Positions 1 through 5,104 of a stretch of 5,104 nt of DNA are shown in pieces. The translations under genes were made by a program, and so were the position numbers. The stretch comes from Candidatus Krumholzibacteriota bacterium (lineage in GTDB: Bacteria > Krumholzibacteriota > Krumholzibacteriia > Krumholzibacteriales > Krumholzibacteriaceae). Position 1 is the stretch's first letter. The number at the start of each line of letters is the position of its first letter. The notes beneath the pieces are model-generated. The model was not told where the DNA came from, did no database searches, and was given only the letters and a program-made list of their open reading frames with translations. Where the stretch lies: the NCBI GenBank assembly GCA_030630165.1, contig DAOVNN010000229.1:1-5104 (forward strand), written 5' to 3'.

Positions 1-1
1 A

Positions 2-889
2 AAGATCTGTATAGGTGATTTCTTCGAGGAGGAAGAAGGGAACGAGATCGTGTGCGTTTTCTGCAACTCACGGAGTCTCGGGAGAGAAGATCAGGAACGC
101 AACAGACTGTTTATCCTCGTATTCGACCGGAAGGGGCGGCTCCTTCGCAGGCATACATATCATGAGAGTACTATCCTTGGCACAGAGATCGAAAGAGCGG
201 CCCGCAGGGTCGGCATGATGATTGATATGGCTTCTTCGCCATTCAACGGGGAATTCGGAAAAGAGTATCTGTATATCGTGACTCATCATAAATTTGAACC
301 GCCCGCTTCCCTTATAAGACTCTCGCTGGACGACGGTTCATACAAGACATTCTTCCACAAGGGTGTTCTGCGGAAGATGTCTGCAAGGGATATCGATGGA
401 GACGGCAGGAGCGAACTGCTGCTGCTGGGATATAACGTGCTGCTCGATGCTCCGGTGATCATCGCTCTCGACCCGGATCATGTCGGAGGATCGTCCCCGA
501 GCGGAGCATGTTACAACGTTTCCGGCCTGTTTCAGGATATCGCCAAATACTACATCAAGCTGCCGATATATCACCGGTTCGTCAAATTCAACTACATTAA
601 TTATCCCTTGCATATAAACTATTTCTCGAGCGACAAAGACCTCGGGGTCATAGTGAGCAGTAGAGAAGAGGATGTGATATACACGATTTCCGACAGCCTG
701 GTCTTTACCGGCGCGGAAGTGGTCAGGGAGGACGCTAATGCCGGAACGATATCGACGGTGACCTATCCCGAGGTTGAAATGGACATGAAGAGACTCTACC
801 GAGCCGTCCTCTACTGGGACGGCGAGGGATGGGTGGCCGAGCCGACAGTCAACAGGTCCTACCTGAAACATGTGCGAGAGGGTGGCTGA
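2..889 (+). CDS. FG-GAP/VCBS-like repeat protein, C-terminal part (5' end outside window)
   Basis: The reading frame is open to the left edge, so the true start lies upstream. A GTG at 50 is in frame, but it falls inside what looks like a degenerate repeat (bases 14-52, Gly-Asp-Phe-Phe then acidic residues then Asn-Glu-Ile-Val) and is probably not the start. A clear calcium-loop motif DIDGDGRSEL is encoded at 389-418, preceded by Ala-Arg and followed by a hydrophobic strand. That is the signature of FG-GAP/VCBS beta-propeller repeats. The rest alternates short beta strands with turns. I see no membrane segment at the C-terminus, which ends in a basic tail. These repeats usually form a propeller used for binding; the partner here is unknown. 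The N-terminus, where a signal peptide or an effector domain would show, is missing. The 3' end overlaps the next gene by 20 bases, so the two are probably co-translated. The repeat call is fairly safe; no function can be given. Confidence 0.75.
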   Translation, partial: KICIGDFFEEEEGNEIVCVFCNSRSLGREDQERNRLFILVFDRKGRLLRRHTYHESTILGTEIERAARRVGMMIDMASSPFNGEFGKEYLYIVTHHKFEPPASLIRLSLDDGSYKTFFHKGVLRKMSARDIDGDGRSELLLLGYNVLLDAPVIIALDPDHVGGSSPSGACYNVSGLFQDIAKYYIKLPIYHRFVKFNYINYPLHINYFSSDKDLGVIVSSREEDVIYTISDSLVFTGAEVVREDANAGTISTVTYPEVEMDMKRLYRAVLYWDGEGWVAEPTVNRSYLKHVREGG

Positions 890-1994
890 TACGGACGATA
901 ACGGACGAATACGCGAGTCCAGGATACTCGAAGACGCCAGTCTCGACAGCCTCTACAAAGCGGCTGAGAATATCCGCGACCTCTTCGCGCCGCTGGAGGG
1001 CACGGCGCTCTCTGACGCGGAGATCGACGCGGCCGAACTGTCGGTCCGCAGGGATATCAGGACCCTTTACATCGCGCTGTTCGGGATGGCGGTCGCCGAG
1101 CTCGAGATGAAAGCGAAGACGTCGGCCTGGTTCTTTCTCAGCACCGTGTCATACGAGTTCGACGAAATTGCGCATATAACAGCCGAGATCCCCTACTCGA
1201 CGAGGGGCGACAACAAATTCCTTGAGATCACAAATCTCATCCTGAGATTCTTCGCCGGAGACGACAAGACTGAGAAGAGGGATTTATTCTATTTCCTCAA
1301 GGGCATATCCGGGGTCAATCTCAGCAGCATGCTGAGTGAGATCTCCGAGGCCGAAAAGAGACTGCTTCACTACGTCTACACTGCCGTTGCGCGGCATATA
1401 TCGGCCGATCCGAGATACAGGCGGTATGGCTCCATCATTACCGACCTCGAGAAGCTGGAAAAGTCGACAGGGCGACGGGTGACCGCGGACGAGATCATCG
1501 CCGGCTGCGCTCCTCTTCTGAGGGGTTCGGAGAGACCGGGCCGTATCGTAGGCATGATATTCGACTGGCTCCTCGGGAATAATAAATATGACTGCTGTCT
1601 CCATATGTCCGCACTGCGGACCGCAGTTTACGAGCTAATCAAGATCCGGTTCATCCCACAGAAGATCGAAGCTACGAAAATGGATCCGATGCAGGAATAC
1701 CTCCAGAAGGAGATGTTCCAACTGGCCAGGGAGACGCTTGACGAGACCACGGCGACTTACGGCTGGAGAAAGGGTGGATCGGCGGAATATCGGGAAGCGT
1801 TCGGGAAAGCCGGATGGGACATGCTCGAGGAAATAATCATCCACGGCAGGAAGATCCAGCACCACGAAGCGCTGGGCAGGCATATCGACGGATGCAATGT
1901 CGAGGTATATAGAGAGAAGTATATGGGCAGCTTCCAGAACTTCTGGAAGGGGTTATGGGATAATTTTTTAAAAAAGATTCGTGCAGATATCTGA
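870..1994 (+). CDS. Hypothetical alpha-helical protein, 374 aa
   Basis: I do not recognise this family. The ATG at 870 is the first possible start (an in-frame TGA lies at 864-866). A GTG at 882 would give a 370-residue product, and neither has a well-placed Shine-Dalgarno. The protein appears almost entirely helical, rich in Glu, Lys, Arg, Leu and Ile. It has no signal peptide, no convincing membrane helix and no obvious nucleotide-binding or catalytic motif, so it is probably cytosolic. Sites that can be picked out are Asp-Pro-Arg-Tyr-Arg-Arg-Tyr near residues 177-183, a Cys-Cys-Leu-His pair near 242-245, and an aromatic, basic C-terminus. It overlaps the FG-GAP gene by 20 bases and is followed after a short gap by the zinc-finger gene, which implies joint function. 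The 3' end holds an unusual run of six T then six A (1964-1975) that forms two in-phase slippery heptamers. It could be a regulatory adaptor, but that is inferred from context only. Confidence 0.8.
   Translation: MCERVADTDDNGRIRESRILEDASLDSLYKAAENIRDLFAPLEGTALSDAEIDAAELSVRRDIRTLYIALFGMAVAELEMKAKTSAWFFLSTVSYEFDEIAHITAEIPYSTRGDNKFLEITNLILRFFAGDDKTEKRDLFYFLKGISGVNLSSMLSEISEAEKRLLHYVYTAVARHISADPRYRRYGSIITDLEKLEKSTGRRVTADEIIAGCAPLLRGSERPGRIVGMIFDWLLGNNKYDCCLHMSALRTAVYELIKIRFIPQKIEATKMDPMQEYLQKEMFQLARETLDETTATYGWRKGGSAEYREAFGKAGWDMLEEIIIHGRKIQHHEALGRHIDGCNVEVYREKYMGSFQNFWKGLWDNFLKKIRADI
1931..1949. repeat. Perfect 9-bp inverted repeat with 1-base centre
   Basis: CTTCCAGAA and TTCTGGAAG flank a single C, making a 19-base perfect dyad inside the 3' end of the 870 gene, about 80 bases before the zinc-finger gene start. 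The spacer is too short for an RNA hairpin at full pairing, so if functional it would be a DNA-binding site. It also encodes Phe-Gln-Asn-Phe-Trp-Lys, so chance is possible. Confidence 0.3.
1964..1976 (+). other. Tandem slippery heptamers, candidate -1 frameshift site
   Basis: The bases TTTTTTAAAAAAG encode Asn(last base)-Phe-Leu-Lys-Lys. In the reading phase of the 870 gene they parse as T TTT TTA and then A AAA AAG. Both are canonical X XXY YYZ slippery sequences; A AAA AAG is the type used in E. coli dnaX. A purine-rich Shine-Dalgarno-like stretch GGAAGGGG (1945-1952) lies 11 bases upstream of the T run. A -1 slip would replace the last five residues with Asp-Ser-Cys-Arg-Tyr-Leu-Lys-Cys-Leu-Gln and end at TAG 2006-2008. 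I see no strong downstream stimulatory hairpin. It may be coincidental codon choice. Confidence 0.3.
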
Positions 1995-2007
1995 AATGTC
2001 TCCAGTA

Positions 2008-2013
2008 GAGGGG
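2008..2013 (+). promoter_or_regulatory. Ribosome binding site deciding GTG 2022 start
   Basis: GAGGGG sits 8 bases before GTG 2022, a normal spacing. The longer start, GTG 2013, overlaps this element and would have no usable site, so 2022 is preferred. Confidence 0.65.
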
Positions 2014-2021
2014 TGAAACAA

Positions 2022-2675
2022 GTGCGTAAAAATGCGACGCCGAAGGGGTGTATCCCTAGGGGAAGGTTGGAAGCACTTGCCATCAGGGCACTTGGAGGGG
2101 TCAGAGCGGCAGGCGCTCCTGAAAAAGATCCGACAGCAATTGTGGCGGATCTGTTTCAGCCCGGTGAATGGGATTTCAGATCCCATCTGGAGGCATGCGA
2201 GATGTGCAGAGAAGCGCTTAAGGAGCTGATTGAATTCGTCAGCTACTATCGCCAGGCGGTCGAAACTGCAGATATCGACCTTAGATTCGATATCCTCATG
2301 CGTAATGTATCGTTGAGCCCTTCTGAAGCTACTGAATCCGTGTCGGAGGGGATCGAGCTGTTCTACGAGCCGTACACACGACCTTTTGACGAGGAGCCGT
2401 CGCTGGCAGCGGCTACCGAGAGGCCTGAGAGAAAACCCGTCAGGTTTTGCTCGGGTGACGGCAATTATGTCCTGAGGGAATTTACCGACATCGCCAAGGG
2501 TAAGCCCTCGTATTTCCTGGTCGGTGAGAGGGGAATCAGAACAAGTAACATCGAGGTGGTAGTCGACGAACATGTTGTAGTTACTGACCAGAATGGACTG
2601 CTCGATACGGATTTTGCGGGTTTCTCGATTTCAAAGGACTCGAAGATCCATGTGAGGACGAAAACCTCGAATTAG
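2022..2675 (+). CDS. Soluble zf-HC2 (anti-sigma-like) zinc-finger protein with beta-rich C-terminal domain
   Basis: 217 residues from GTG 2022. The N-terminal 70 residues look like a putative zinc-finger of the anti-sigma type. Cys10 begins a Cys-x-Pro stretch followed by a helix with Leu-Glu-Ala-Leu-Ala, then His55-x3-Cys59-x2-Cys62 at the head of a second helix (HLEACEMCREAL). These four residues would ligate one zinc. Residues about 80-135 are acidic and probably a flexible linker. Residues about 137-217 alternate strands and contain a Val-Thr-Asp-Gln-Asn-Gly-Leu-Leu turn, like the Thr-Asp-x-Asn-Gly turn of carboxypeptidase-regulatory or other Ig-like beta-sandwich domains. That last resemblance is by eye and tentative. 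No transmembrane helix is present, so it is not a classical membrane anti-sigma factor; a cytosolic regulator or adaptor is more likely. It is the last gene of the left block, 27 bases after the 870 gene and just before a terminator. No sigma factor gene is in the window. Confidence 0.75.
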   Translation: MRKNATPKGCIPRGRLEALAIRALGGVRAAGAPEKDPTAIVADLFQPGEWDFRSHLEACEMCREALKELIEFVSYYRQAVETADIDLRFDILMRNVSLSPSEATESVSEGIELFYEPYTRPFDEEPSLAAATERPERKPVRFCSGDGNYVLREFTDIAKGKPSYFLVGERGIRTSNIEVVVDEHVVVTDQNGLLDTDFAGFSISKDSKIHVRTKTSN

Positions 2676-2700
2676 CAACTCCTGCTAAGATCCGGGCCGG

Positions 2701-2737
2701 AGGAGCCATATCCCTTTTGGGGCATGGCTCCTTTCTT
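2701..2737 (+). terminator. Rho-independent terminator of the left operon
   Basis: AGGAGCCAT (2701-2709) pairs perfectly with ATGGCTCCT (2724-2732). After one A-C mismatch the stem continues with TCCC (2711-2714) against GGGG (2719-2722), capped by a TTTT loop. TTTCTT follows the stem. It lies 25 bases after the zinc-finger gene stop. The T tract is on the + strand side only, so it serves the left block and also insulates the kamA-like gene. Confidence 0.85.
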
Positions 2738-2782
2738 ATAATAGCGCTGGTAATCATGTCCAGCATATGTTATTTTTCGTTT

Positions 2783-2811
2783 GAAGCCGTACGAAATCGG
2801 TGTACGGTTTC
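2783..2811. promoter_or_regulatory. Inverted repeat, candidate operator or leader hairpin upstream of kamA-like gene
   Basis: GAAGCCGTAC (2783-2792) and GTACGGTTTC (2802-2811) are complementary over 10 positions, with one G-T wobble, around a 9-base centre. It ends 100 bases before the GTG 2912 start. It has no long T run after it, so it is a poor terminator. A regulator binding site or a 5'-leader hairpin are the likelier readings. I could not assign a convincing -35/-10 pair in this region. A 10-base palindrome CTGATATCAG at 2845-2854 is also present. Otherwise the intergenic stretch 2738-2897 shows no gene. Confidence 0.45.
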
Positions 2812-2897
2812 ATTTCCGCTGGTTTGCTTCAGAACACTATCTTACTGATATCAGCAAATCCGCTCAAACGGTTATCCGATTGCCCGTATTTTGCTAT

Positions 2898-2906
2898 GGG
2901 AGGGGG
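2898..2906 (+). promoter_or_regulatory. Strong ribosome binding site deciding GTG 2912 start
   Basis: GGGAGGGGG ends 5 bases before GTG 2912. The longer in-frame TTG at 2891 lies upstream of this site and has no such signal. The protein from 2912 also aligns from its first residues with the N-terminal helix of lysine 2,3-aminomutases. Confidence 0.8.
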
Positions 2907-2911
2907 ACGAA

Positions 2912-4018
2912 GTGCCCTGGGAAAAGGAATTTAAAAATAATATCACCTCGATCGAGGAACTGACCGAACTCGTTGATATGTCGACTTCGGAGAAAAAGAA
3001 GCTGCGCAAGGTCATTGACAGGCACCCTATGAGTATCACGAGGTATTACGCCTCGCTGATCGACTGGAACGATCCGGATGATCCCCTCAGAAAGATGACG
3101 ATACCGTCGGAAGGCGAGCTCGACCAAGCCGGGATATACGACCAGAGCGGCGAGCAGCAGAATACAAAACTGACCGGTCTTCAGCACAAGTACAGGAAGA
3201 CCGCCCTGATCCTGACCACGAACAAGTGTACGACTTTCTGCAGGTACTGCTTCAGGAAGAGACTCGTCGGGCTGCCTACGGGGGAGACCGTCCACAGGCT
3301 CACCGATGCTGTCAGGTACATCAGGAAACATCCCGAGATCAACAATGTCCTTCTCAGCGGAGGCGATCCCCTTTCCCTCCCCACCAGGATGATCAGAAAG
3401 TACATCGAAAAACTCTCCGAGATAGATCATCTCGACTTCATCCGCATCGGAACCAAGGTCCCCGTAACGATGCCGCGCCGCATATCCGAGGACAGAGAAC
3501 TGTATGAGCTGCTCAGGGAAACGTCAGTCAAGAAGAAGCGCCTCTACGTCAGCACCCAGTTCAACCATCCGAGAGAGATCACGTCCGCCTCTCGCAAGGC
3601 AATCAATATGCTCCAGCGCGCCGGGGTGGTTACCAACAACCAGACGGTCCTGATGAAGGGCGTGAATGATGATCCGGAGACCATGGCCGCGCTGCAGCGG
3701 GCTCTTACCGGGATGGGCGTGATCCCCTATTATGTTTTCCAGTGCCGTCCCGTCAAGCGGGTGAAGAAACTGTTTCAGGTACCTCTCGCAAGAGGTTTTG
3801 AGATAGTAGAGAAATCCCGATCGATGCTCGATGGCTACAGCAAGAGATATCGTTACGTGATGTCACACAGGGACGGCAAGATCGCCATAGCGGGCATGGA
3901 CAGCGAATATTTCTACTTCAGGTTCCACCAGGCGCGCAATCCGAAAAAAGACGGAATGTTCTTCAAAAGACCTTTTGATCCGGACGCCACCTGGCTGGAC
4001 GATCTCCGGCCCGCCTAA
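2912..4018 (+). CDS. KamA-family radical SAM/PLP aminomutase, substrate possibly not lysine
   Basis: 368 residues. It belongs to the lysine 2,3-aminomutase family, which uses S-adenosylmethionine, a [4Fe-4S] cluster and PLP to move an amino group from C2 to C3 of an amino acid. Visible motifs are the SAM cluster CX3CX2C at Cys106, Cys110 and Cys113; Arg115, matching the substrate-carboxylate Arg134 of the Clostridium subterminale enzyme; SGGDPL at 149-154; and Lys323 in an Asp-Gly-Lys, which aligns with the PLP lysine Lys337 of the PGGGGK motif. The region after the Ser-Leu-Ile-Asp-x-Asn-Asp-Pro motif (near 48-55) follows the family closely. The clostridial enzyme recognises the lysine side-chain amine with Asp293 and Asp330. 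Here the first is Arg279 (Cys-Arg in place of Cys-Asp) and no Asp occupies the second. The C-terminal Cys cluster that binds zinc in the clostridial enzyme is absent. The protein is longer than E. coli EpmB (about 342 residues). The gene appears monocistronic, with its own leader. Family call near certain; substrate open. Confidence 0.93.
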   Translation: MPWEKEFKNNITSIEELTELVDMSTSEKKKLRKVIDRHPMSITRYYASLIDWNDPDDPLRKMTIPSEGELDQAGIYDQSGEQQNTKLTGLQHKYRKTALILTTNKCTTFCRYCFRKRLVGLPTGETVHRLTDAVRYIRKHPEINNVLLSGGDPLSLPTRMIRKYIEKLSEIDHLDFIRIGTKVPVTMPRRISEDRELYELLRETSVKKKRLYVSTQFNHPREITSASRKAINMLQRAGVVTNNQTVLMKGVNDDPETMAALQRALTGMGVIPYYVFQCRPVKRVKKLFQVPLARGFEIVEKSRSMLDGYSKRYRYVMSHRDGKIAIAGMDSEYFYFRFHQARNPKKDGMFFKRPFDPDATWLDDLRPA

Positions 4019-4866
4019 AGCTCGTCGCCCTTGATTCCGATCATCTGCCTGGCCAGCGGGATGTTCTTTCCGGAGGCCTTTATCGCCTCTTCGACTATCC
4101 TCGTCATGGCCCCGCAGCAGGGGACCTCCATGTAGGCTATCATGACAGACTTGACATCGTTGATCTTGAACATCTCGGTGATCTTCTCGAGGTAGTGCTG
4201 CGCGTCATCGAACTTGGGGCATCCGATCATGCATACGCGGCCCTTAAGGAGCTTCTCGTGAAACTCAGGGTAGGCGATGGGAACGCAGTCGGCCGCGAAG
4301 AGCAGGTCGGCCCCGTTGAGGAAGGGCGCGTGCGGCGGAACAAGCATTATCTGGACCGGCCACTGGCTGAGCCTCGAGGGCCTCGATTCGACAGGCACGG
4401 GTTCATCGGCGCATGGAGAAGTCTCATTATCCAGGTTCATCAGCCTCGCGCCGGGGCATCCGCCGCCGGGAGCGTCACCGAGCTCGTCGCAGGCGCGTTT
4501 CGATTCAAGGAACTCAGCAGGAACCTCGATGTCATTCTCCACGAGATACGCTATCGCCTCGCGAAGAAACTCATCCTCGCCGTGATCCTGCATGTGAGCG
4601 AGATGCGCCTTGATCGTATTGGCGCCATGCTTGACGACATTAGCCATGACCTTCGTTTCGTCGTAAGCCTCGGCTTCCCTCTCCTCGATCGATATGGCTC
4701 CTTCAGGGCAGGTACCGATGCAGGCGCCCAGCCCGTCGCAAAAAAGATCGCTGACCAGTCTCGCCTTGCCGTCGATCATCTGCAGCGCTCCCTCGGGGCA
4801 GTCGGGAATGCACACTCCGCATCCGTTGCACTTCTCGTCATCGATAGTGATTATCTTACGCTTCAT
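4015..4866 (-). CDS. Ferredoxin-like multi-cysteine Fe-S protein, 283 aa
   Basis: The ATG at 4866 is chosen because AGGAAGG (4882-4876) sits 9 bases before it and the protein then begins directly at the ferredoxin domain; longer starts run into the upstream gene. Residues 13-23 carry a full CX2CX2CX3CP [4Fe-4S] motif. A second motif at 43-53 has only three Cys (43, 49, 53), with Leu46 where the fourth is expected. Residues about 70-120 are helical with several His (80, 88, 91, 95). The C-terminal half holds a conserved-looking Gln-Trp-Pro-Val-Gln (168-172), then Cys194, Cys212, Cys216 and a Cys250-Cys251 pair, possible ligands of a further centre. I recognise this architecture from anaerobe genomes, where it is annotated as ferredoxin or 4Fe-4S protein. 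It is probably a cytosolic electron-transfer or redox-sensing protein; its partner is unknown. It overlaps the Rrf2 gene by 11 bases and the kamA-like gene end by 4. Confidence 0.88.
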   Translation of the reverse strand: MKRKIITIDDEKCNGCGVCIPDCPEGALQMIDGKARLVSDLFCDGLGACIGTCPEGAISIEEREAEAYDETKVMANVVKHGANTIKAHLAHMQDHGEDEFLREAIAYLVENDIEVPAEFLESKRACDELGDAPGGGCPGARLMNLDNETSPCADEPVPVESRPSRLSQWPVQIMLVPPHAPFLNGADLLFAADCVPIAYPEFHEKLLKGRVCMIGCPKFDDAQHYLEKITEMFKINDVKSVMIAYMEVPCCGAMTRIVEEAIKASGKNIPLARQMIGIKGDEL

Positions 4867-5104
4867 TGAGATTCGCCTTCCTGTCACTTGCCGATTCATA
4901 GACCCATTTGACGTCTTCGAGATTTCTGCCTTCCAGATATGATCTGACCTGCTGATTGATGTCACCGAGCAGGTCGCCGAACAGGCACCCCATCTGGCCG
5001 CAGGTCCGCTCGTGCATGAGGCACTCCCCCGGATCGAACGGCCCGTCTATCGCCTCGAAAACATCCAGCAGGGTAATATCTTCTGTATTTCGCGCCAACC
5101 GGAA
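4856..5104 (-). CDS. Rrf2-family transcriptional regulator, C-terminal part (5' end outside window)
   Basis: The frame is open through the right edge, reading Phe-Arg-Leu-Ala-Arg at its first complete codons. The TTG at 5098 is therefore an internal Leu, not a start. Phe-Arg-Leu-Ala-Arg followed by Asp-Ile-Thr-Leu-Leu-Asp-Val-Phe-Glu-Ala-Ile-Asp-Gly-Pro is the hallmark segment just after the wing of the Rrf2 helix-turn-helix. Three Cys then follow with spacing C-x6-C-x4-C (codons beginning at 5023, 5002 and 4987 on the - strand), the place where IscR and NsrR bind their Fe-S cluster. The C-terminus is a dimerisation helix and short tail. The DNA-binding half is outside the window. Members sense cluster status, nitric oxide or redox state and repress nearby genes. 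The coupled ferredoxin-like gene is the likely target. IscR-like, NsrR-like or another subgroup cannot be told apart from this half. Confidence 0.88.
   Translation of the reverse strand, partial: FRLARNTEDITLLDVFEAIDGPFDPGECLMHERTCGQMGCLFGDLLGDINQQVRSYLEGRNLEDVKWVYESASDRKANLNEA
4876..4882 (-). promoter_or_regulatory. Ribosome binding site of the ferredoxin-like gene, inside the upstream gene
   Basis: AGGAAGG on the - strand lies 9 bases before ATG 4866, within the last codons of the Rrf2 gene. It supports the 283-residue start and translational coupling. Confidence 0.6.

Noticed and set aside
338..871. - strand open frames under the FG-GAP gene
   Set aside because: Translation has no recognisable motif and the + strand frame carries the DIDGDG repeat signature.
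870..1994. UGA recoding (stop reassigned), because the first two genes both end in TGA
   Set aside because: Readthrough of the first gene would meet TAA at 899 within four codons. Overlap and ribosome binding site layout fit normal stops, and the other genes contain no in-frame TGA.
1968..2573. - strand 201-codon frame opposite the zinc-finger gene
   Set aside because: The + strand frame has the HxxxCxxC motif, a good ribosome binding site and a terminator after it; the - strand frame has none.
2715..2742. TATAAT at 2737-2742 as a -10 box for the aminomutase gene
   Set aside because: The match is exact, but the -35 candidate TTTTGG is poor and the element sits in the T tract of the terminator. 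Kept only as a possibility.
2676..2911. Lysine riboswitch or T-box in the aminomutase leader
   Set aside because: The region is too short and has a single simple hairpin beyond the terminator; no conserved riboswitch core is visible.
2781..2963. Small + strand ORF of 60 codons in the aminomutase leader
   Set aside because: It runs over the inverted repeat and into the aminomutase gene in another frame, with no ribosome binding site and no motif.
4195..4869. Long + strand open frame of 224 codons opposite the ferredoxin-like gene
   Set aside because: It is the antisense shadow of a gene with clear Fe-S motifs. Its translation shows no domain, and there is no ribosome binding site.

Overview
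The window is a compact piece of a bacterial chromosome of moderate GC content. It carries five protein-coding genes, two of them cut by the window edges. There are no RNA genes, CRISPR arrays, insertion sequences or phage genes that I can see. Gene content (radical-SAM aminomutase family enzyme, an Rrf2-type Fe-S regulator fragment, a multi-cysteine ferredoxin-like protein) suggests an anaerobe or facultative anaerobe. Arginine is often AGG/AGA, and GTG is used as start at least twice. FG-GAP proteins and soluble zinc-finger anti-sigma-like proteins are common in deep-branching environmental lineages of the Krumholzibacteriota, Eisenbacteria or Zixibacteria type. That placement is an impression; no marker gene here can prove it.

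Left block (about 1-2675, + strand): three tightly packed genes, probably one operon. The first is the C-terminal part of an FG-GAP/VCBS-like repeat protein whose start lies left of the window. It overlaps the start of a 374-residue, mostly helical protein of no family I recognise. After a 27-base gap comes a 217-residue soluble protein with an HxxxCxxC zinc-finger (zf-HC2, anti-sigma-like) N-terminus and a beta-rich C-terminus. A strong intrinsic terminator (2701-2737) closes the block.

Middle (2676-4018, + strand): a 236-base intergenic region holds the terminator and a 10-bp-arm inverted repeat that could be an operator. It leads to a monocistronic gene for a KamA-family radical SAM/PLP enzyme. 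The fold, Fe-S, carboxylate-binding and PLP-lysine motifs of lysine 2,3-aminomutase are kept. The two Asp residues that recognise the lysine side-chain amine are replaced, one of them by Arg, which suggests a different substrate, possibly glutamate.

Right block (4015-5104, - strand): an Rrf2-family regulator (only its C-terminal half is in the window) is translationally coupled to a ferredoxin-like multi-cysteine protein. This looks like an Fe-S-sensing redox or nitrosative-stress operon. Its last gene overlaps the end of the kamA-like gene tail-to-tail by 4 bases.

The best candidates for something undescribed are the left three-gene operon and the altered substrate pocket of the KamA-family enzyme.
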